From contig JAPLPA010000216.1 in NCBI GenBank assembly GCA_026400415.1, positions 1-11,044 on the forward strand: a stretch of DNA of 11,044 nucleotides, written 5' to 3'. The first letter of the stretch is position 1; each line of letters opens with the position of its first letter. Below, in pieces: positions 7,388-11,044 of this stretch. Both the position numbers and the translations under genes were made by a program. This stretch comes from Afipia sp. (GTDB lineage Bacteria > Pseudomonadota > Alphaproteobacteria > Rhizobiales > Xanthobacteraceae). Under the pieces are notes generated by a model. That model saw only the letters and a list, made by a program, of their open reading frames with translations, was not told the origin of the DNA and made no database searches.

Positions 7388-7576
7388 CTACTTGCCTTCA
7401 TCCTTCGGCACAATGGTCTTCGCCATCCCGTCCGCAGCACCGACAACTTCAATCTGTCCGGAGCGGGTCGCTTCGATTCGCGGCCCTCCGCGCTTTTCCA
7501 CCCAGCCGCGCACCCTGATTTTCTTGCCCTCGAGCGACTTCAAATCCAGTCCCGCAGCCTCGAATGAGGGCATCAT
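7388..7576 (-). pseudogene. Detached C-terminal part of the SNase-like protein (second half of an OB-type domain)
   Basis: Sixty-two residues beginning MMPSFEAAGLDLKSLEGKK, then IRVRGWVEKRGGPRIEAT, a strand pattern typical of the second half of an OB fold. It lies in the same frame as the SNase-like gene, only two codons after that gene's TAA (7583-7585). As I recall full-length relatives, they run through this point without a stop. It is therefore most simply the end of the same gene cut by a nonsense change. AAAGG (7580-7584) lies just before the tandem ATGATG, so restart of translation and a separate polypeptide are possible. It stops at 7388, three bases before the M48 GTG. Confidence 0.7.
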
Positions 7577-7582
7577 GCGCCT

Positions 7583-8212
7583 TTAAATAGTCACGGCAAA
7601 GTCCCGTGTCCATCGCCGTCCGAAATTGAGGTAAAATGTCGCCCCGGCCTGCCGCGCCGACAGAACTGTTCCTTCCACGACGGGAAATTGCCCCATCCTC
7701 GCCAGAATATCGCCGGGCATTTCGGCGTTTTTTGTGGCCGACGGGTCGCCCCAAAGCCCCCGGCGGGCCTCGCGGGCGGTGCTTTCCGCAGCCATCCACT
7801 CCGTAGAACATTCTTTGTCGGAGACAGTCCCGGAGACGAGTGCCTCACCACGGGACAGCAGCTCGGTCTGGACGGAAGTTTCGGAGCCGACCGAAAATAC
7901 AATTGCGACCTCTCGACCGTAGCGATCCGGCTTGTCGTCAGCGGACCGCAGGGTCACATCGCGTCTTTCGATCAATGTTACAAGTTTGCGTGAACGCGCC
8001 GCAAGTTTCTGTCCGATATCCGTTTCGATTCCGGCGAGGCGGACCTCGCGCCCGTCATCAAGACGAAATGTTCGCGGATCGATAATGCTTTCGACGCGGC
8101 CTTCGCTCTGAACGGCAAGATTGCAGGCGGCGAATGCAGCGCCAGCTTGAGCGGCAATGAGCAAGATCGCGGCGCTTAATTTGGTAACGAGACGATCCGC
8201 ATGATTTGTCAT
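7583..8212 (-). CDS. Exported SNase-like (thermonuclease-fold) protein, truncated by an in-frame stop
   Basis: A 209-residue product with a signal peptide (hydrophobic 11-28, AAFAAC around 25-30, where Cys30 could be either a mature residue or a weak lipobox). The Staphylococcus nuclease-like domain spans about 38-155: VRLAGI (57-62) holds the equivalent of Arg35, and DRYGR (96-100) the equivalent of Arg87. The usual DGDT is DPRT here (45-48) and the D-T-P-E motif is E-T-D-I (63-66), so the calcium aspartate and the catalytic glutamate are missing. CSTEWMAAESTAREARRGLW (135-154) is the normal end of the fold. An OB-type strand region begins at about 178 and is cut by TAA after DFAVTI. ATG 8212 is the start; the crotonase gene stops 29 bases upstream. 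Family confidence is good; nuclease activity is doubtful. Confidence 0.85.
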   Translation of the reverse strand: MTNHADRLVTKLSAAILLIAAQAGAAFAACNLAVQSEGRVESIIDPRTFRLDDGREVRLAGIETDIGQKLAARSRKLVTLIERRDVTLRSADDKPDRYGREVAIVFSVGSETSVQTELLSRGEALVSGTVSDKECSTEWMAAESTAREARRGLWGDPSATKNAEMPGDILARMGQFPVVEGTVLSARQAGATFYLNFGRRWTRDFAVTI

Positions 8213-8241
8213 TCCGGGTCATCCAGTGCGCAGCGTGAAAC

Positions 8242-9027
8242 TCATCGCCCGGTAAATTTCCCCGGACGGCGCTCCTCGGTCGACTTCACGCCTTCCTTGA
8301 AATCGTCGGTGTTGCGCAGCCACGTCTGTTCGGCAAGTTCGTGATCCGTCTGCGTCTTCACGCGGTCGGCGAGGCCTGCGCGTATGGTTGCGCGTGTCGA
8401 GATTAAACCCAGCGGAGAGTTTTCCGCGATTTCATTTGCAAGTTTGAACGCGGCATCGCGGACCTGTGCCTGCGGCACCAGAATGTTTGCCAGCCCCATC
8501 GCATAGGCTTCCTCGCCCGTGACACGTCGGCTGGTGTAGAACATCAGCGCGGCGTTATTTTTTCCGATCAGTTCGGGCAACGTCACGGTGAGGCCGAAGC
8601 CGGGATGGAAACCCAGCCGCGTGAAATTCGCCGCGAACCGCGCTTCAGGACACGTCACGCGAAAATCCGCCGACACCGCGAGGCCCAATCCGCCGCCAAT
8701 GGCCGCACCCTGGACCGCTGCGACAATGGGTTTCTTGTTGCGGAAAATTCGCACCGCCTCGACATAGAGGTCGCCGGTTGTTCCGCTGCCGGAGGCCGCG
8801 TCGCCGCCAAATTCCGCCGGACGGTTGAAGTTCGCGCCTGCGCAAAATGCCTTGCCCTGCGATGCCAGCACCACGGCGCGGCATTCGACGTCTTTATCGA
8901 TGGCATCAAGCGCATCGGCAATTTGTTTTATCAGGTCGAGATCGAAGAAATTCAGCGGCGGGCGGCGGATTTCGATCAGTGTGACGTGGTCATGCTTTTC
9001 GATGCCGATGTCTTTTGAGGTCGTCAT
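8242..9027 (-). CDS. Enoyl-CoA hydratase/isomerase (crotonase) family protein
   Basis: Crotonase-fold protein of 261 residues, expected to act on an acyl-CoA thioester. The oxyanion-hole segments are present: GKAFCAGANF (58-67) and AAIGGGLGLAVSADF (108-122). The two hydratase glutamates are absent: Gly115 sits where rat crotonase has Glu144, and Phe135 (in ARFAANF) where it has Glu164. Simple hydration of enoyl-CoA is therefore unlikely, and isomerase, hydrolase, lyase or another crotonase-family chemistry must be considered. Although the frame is open further upstream, ATG 9027 is chosen because of AGGAGA (9034-9039) six bases before it and because the preceding dehydrogenase gene ends at 9038. 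The ATG-stop spacing is ten bases, so co-translation with the dehydrogenase is likely. It probably serves the same acyl-CoA pathway as its two neighbours. Confidence 0.9.
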   Translation of the reverse strand: MTTSKDIGIEKHDHVTLIEIRRPPLNFFDLDLIKQIADALDAIDKDVECRAVVLASQGKAFCAGANFNRPAEFGGDAASGSGTTGDLYVEAVRIFRNKKPIVAAVQGAAIGGGLGLAVSADFRVTCPEARFAANFTRLGFHPGFGLTVTLPELIGKNNAALMFYTSRRVTGEEAYAMGLANILVPQAQVRDAAFKLANEIAENSPLGLISTRATIRAGLADRVKTQTDHELAEQTWLRNTDDFKEGVKSTEERRPGKFTGR

Positions 9028-9033
9028 GCTTTG

Positions 9034-9039
9034 TCTCCT
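9034..9039 (-). promoter_or_regulatory. Ribosome binding site of the crotonase gene
   Basis: AGGAGA on the minus strand, six bases before ATG 9027. It overlaps the TAG of the upstream dehydrogenase gene, fixing the crotonase start within an otherwise longer open frame. Confidence 0.75.
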
Positions 9040-10198
9040 AACGCAAGCCAAGCCCGCGCGCGATGATGCCGCGCAGCACTTCCGTGGTGCCGCCTTGTAT
9101 CGTGAGTTTCGCCGCAATCTTGATCGCGAACGCAAGCTGCTCTTCGAGTGTGTGATGGTTGGATTCGTCCATGTCGACGAAGGCGGCAAGATCGCGCACG
9201 CGATGCGGCAGCTTCTGCTCCCAGATCGTGCCGAGGTCTTTGACGATTGACGCTTCGACGACTGGTTCCTTGCCGGCCTGCAGCATACCGGCAACCGACA
9301 CCGACATACGTCGTAACGTATGCAATTGCGCCACCAGCCGCCCGATGCCTTCGGCTCCGCGCGCATCGGGCTTGTCGCCGAGGGCGCGCACCAGTTCGGT
9401 CAGCACATAATATGTTTCAAGGAACCGTTCCGGCCCGCTGCGCTCATAGGCAAGTTCGCTTGTCGCCTGCTTCCATGCGCCGTCGATTTCTCCCAACGCA
9501 TGATCGTCCGGGACGAAGGTGTTGTCGAACACGACCTCATTGAATTCCTTCAATCCGCTGATCTGCGCAATCGGATTGACGCGGATTCCCTGAGTTCTCA
9601 TGTCGACAAGAAATTGAGTCAGGCCGTGACGGCGATTTTCTTTGGTCGAGGGAGAAGTGCGGAAGATCGCCAGCATGTAGTCGGCCATGTGGGCGGACGT
9701 CGTCCAGATTTTTGTACCGTTGATCAACCAGCCGCCATCAGTCTTCGTGGCTTTTGTCTTTGCCGCAAACAAGTCCGAGCCGGAATTCGGTTCGCTCATG
9801 CCGATGGAAAAGCAGACTTCGCCGCGACAGATGCGCGGCAGAATGTCTGTTTTGATCTTTTCATTGGCGAATTTCAGCAGCACCGGGCCACTCTGGCGGT
9901 CGGCCACGAAAAAACGCCGCGTCGGCGCGTTCGCAATGCGCATTTCCTCGGTGACGACGAAACGTTCCAGAAATGTCCGCTCATGGCCTCCGTATTTTTT
10001 CGGCCAGGTCATGCCGATCCAACCGCGCGCACCGACGCGGTGGCTGAACTCCGGAATGTCGGTGTCTTCACGTTGCGGCTCGTGCGGATTGAATGTGCCG
10101 GCCGCGATTTCCTCCGCGAGAAATTCGCGCACCTCGCGGCGTAAAATCTCGCATTCCGGCGGCAGGCGGATTTGGTCGAAACGAAGTGCTGCGGTCAT
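9038..10198 (-). CDS. Acyl-CoA dehydrogenase (FadE-like), complete
   Basis: FAD enzyme introducing an alpha-beta double bond into an acyl-CoA; 386 residues, the normal family length. Visible signatures: an N-terminal helical domain (1-125), the FAD/substrate motif FSIGMSEPNSGSD (130-142), WLINGTKIWTTSAHMADYML (157-176), and a C-terminal helical domain ending IQGGTTEVLRGIIARGLGL. The position of the medium-chain enzyme's catalytic Glu (YEGT) is glycine here (QGGT). In such families the base usually lies in the earlier helix, and Glu252 in AYERSG is a candidate. The start ATG 10198 follows GAGGA (10208-10212), which overlaps the stop of the preceding acyl-CoA dehydrogenase gene. Substrate cannot be told from sequence; the tandem pairing suggests a heteromeric enzyme. 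Confidence 0.93.
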   Translation of the reverse strand: MTAALRFDQIRLPPECEILRREVREFLAEEIAAGTFNPHEPQREDTDIPEFSHRVGARGWIGMTWPKKYGGHERTFLERFVVTEEMRIANAPTRRFFVADRQSGPVLLKFANEKIKTDILPRICRGEVCFSIGMSEPNSGSDLFAAKTKATKTDGGWLINGTKIWTTSAHMADYMLAIFRTSPSTKENRRHGLTQFLVDMRTQGIRVNPIAQISGLKEFNEVVFDNTFVPDDHALGEIDGAWKQATSELAYERSGPERFLETYYVLTELVRALGDKPDARGAEGIGRLVAQLHTLRRMSVSVAGMLQAGKEPVVEASIVKDLGTIWEQKLPHRVRDLAAFVDMDESNHHTLEEQLAFAIKIAAKLTIQGGTTEVLRGIIARGLGLR

Positions 10199-10207
10199 TT
10201 CGCTAAA

Positions 10208-10212
10208 TCCTC
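10208..10212 (-). promoter_or_regulatory. Ribosome binding site of the complete acyl-CoA dehydrogenase
   Basis: GAGGA on the minus strand, nine bases before ATG 10198 and overlapping the TGA (10211-10213) of the upstream gene. It indicates translational coupling of the two dehydrogenases. Confidence 0.6.
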
Positions 10213-11044
10213 AACGCGACGCAATCAGGGGCCACAATTCATCGGCGCCACGCGTTGCAACAGAATTTCCAAGCTCGGTCGCCCAATAGCTTTCATGTCC
10301 GAAATCGTCGCGCCAAGCCAGCGCGTGCAGAGTATAGCGATGGAGAATATGCTCCATCGAAAAACCGATGGCGCCGAAAACCTGATGCGCGATGGCCGTT
10401 CCCTTTTCGGCGGCTTCGGCGCAGCGGATTTTCGCAGATGCGACCTCAAGCAACACGGCATCGCTGTCCGCGCCGTTCGCCATCGTGTCGGCAGCAGAAC
10501 CCGATGCCGTGACGGCAGCCGCGACTTCGCCCGCGAGTTGCGCAAGACTGTGCTGGATCGCCTGAAACTTGGCGATCTTTTTTTCGAAGGCGACGCGTTC
10601 GTTGGCGTAAGCAACGCTGAGATTGAGCGATGTCTCCAATGCTCCCGCGATCTGCAGACAGCGAACCGTTGCGCCCATCAGCATCAGCGACGTAGTTGTG
10701 AACGATTGAGGTGCTGGTTTAGACGTGATGGGCCTGACGTTATCGAAGATCACATTATTCAGCGCATCGTTTCCGAGACCCTCACCGGGATCAACGCGGC
10801 AGGACGACGTTTCGCAAAGCGCTATGACATGTCCGCGCGGTGCGTTTGCGATGAGGGCGATATGTTTTGTTTCGCTTGCGAATGGTATTCCGCGCGCCCG
10901 ACCGCTTAGCGTGCCGTCGGCATTGAGTGCCAGACGATCTCGCGGCGAGGTGGGCGCGACCGTCATGGCTCCATCCGGCGAGGCGATACCTGCTTGCGAG
11001 AGCAGCCATCCTGCAAGCATGGTTTCCGCTAGCGGAACGGGTAG
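10211..11044 (-). CDS. Acyl-CoA dehydrogenase, second paralogue (N-terminus beyond window)
   Basis: The frame is open to the window edge, so 277 C-terminal residues are visible. LPVPLAETMLAGWLLSQAGI at the edge, ANERVAFEKKIAKFQAIQHSLAQLAGE in the C-terminal helical domain (written here as consecutive parts ANERVAFEKKIAKF and QAIQHSLAQLAGE), and HQVFGAIGFSMEHILHRY are classic acyl-CoA dehydrogenase features. Where the family normally has a T-E-P-x-x-G-S-D motif, this protein has a diverged stretch near SPDGAMTVAP, and the domain is shorter and more divergent than its neighbour's. This is the pattern of the smaller or non-catalytic subunit in heteromeric dehydrogenases such as mycobacterial FadE28/FadE29 or PimC/PimD of pimelate degradation. 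Subunit pairing is inferred from adjacency and the 12-base spacing only. Confidence 0.88.
   Translation of the reverse strand, partial: LPVPLAETMLAGWLLSQAGIASPDGAMTVAPTSPRDRLALNADGTLSGRARGIPFASETKHIALIANAPRGHVIALCETSSCRVDPGEGLGNDALNNVIFDNVRPITSKPAPQSFTTTSLMLMGATVRCLQIAGALETSLNLSVAYANERVAFEKKIAKFQAIQHSLAQLAGEVAAAVTASGSAADTMANGADSDAVLLEVASAKIRCAEAAEKGTAIAHQVFGAIGFSMEHILHRYTLHALAWRDDFGHESYWATELGNSVATRGADELWPLIASR

Noticed and set aside
9028..9366. Upstream extension of the crotonase frame to 9366
   Set aside because: The extra 113 residues overlap the dehydrogenase coding sequence and are Arg/Ser-rich shadow sequence; AGGAGA fixes the start at 9027.
9320..10144. 274-residue plus-strand open frame opposite the acyl-CoA dehydrogenase
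   Set aside because: It mirrors the well-supported dehydrogenase gene; composition is atypical and no domain is visible.

Overview
The window reads as ordinary chromosomal DNA of an alphaproteobacterium, most likely from the Bradyrhizobium/Rhodopseudomonas/Afipia group (Nitrobacteraceae). This rests on moderately high GC, the CarD sequence, the seven-iron ferredoxin, and the gene order SUV3-like helicase, S4-domain protein, fdxA, carD. The family assignment comes from recalled protein families, not from a search. I see no insertion sequence, phage gene, CRISPR array, tRNA or rRNA.

Layout. Plus strand, 1-5873: the 3' end of a DUF3108-type gene; a gap of about 350 bp; a large SUV3-like DExH helicase followed after a few bases by a small S4-domain RNA-binding protein; fdxA; and carD behind a good sigma70-type promoter. 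The plus-strand block ends in a strong 12-bp stem terminator at 5845-5873, which also serves the convergent genes. Minus strand, 11044-5894: a partial acyl-CoA dehydrogenase, a complete acyl-CoA dehydrogenase, a crotonase-family protein, an SNase-like exported protein split by a stop codon, and an M48 metalloprotease lipoprotein. All are tightly spaced and look like one transcription unit.

How the genes fit together. Helicase plus S4 protein suggests an RNA or ribosome maintenance unit. FdxA is an electron carrier, and CarD binds RNA polymerase and stabilises open complexes at promoters. The two acyl-CoA dehydrogenases and the crotonase probably handle one acyl-CoA substrate, possibly with a heteromeric dehydrogenase. 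The SNase-like protein and the protease are both predicted to act outside the cytoplasm.

The most useful observations concern interrupted or atypical genes. The helicase changes reading frame before its basic C-terminal tail. The SNase-like gene has an in-frame TAA that cuts its C-terminal OB-type domain, with a possible restart just downstream. The SNase-like domain and the crotonase both lack key catalytic residues. CarD carries a histone H1-like lysine-rich tail, and its start codon is uncertain behind a leader of about 200 nt that can form hairpins. I found no convincing new multi-gene system.
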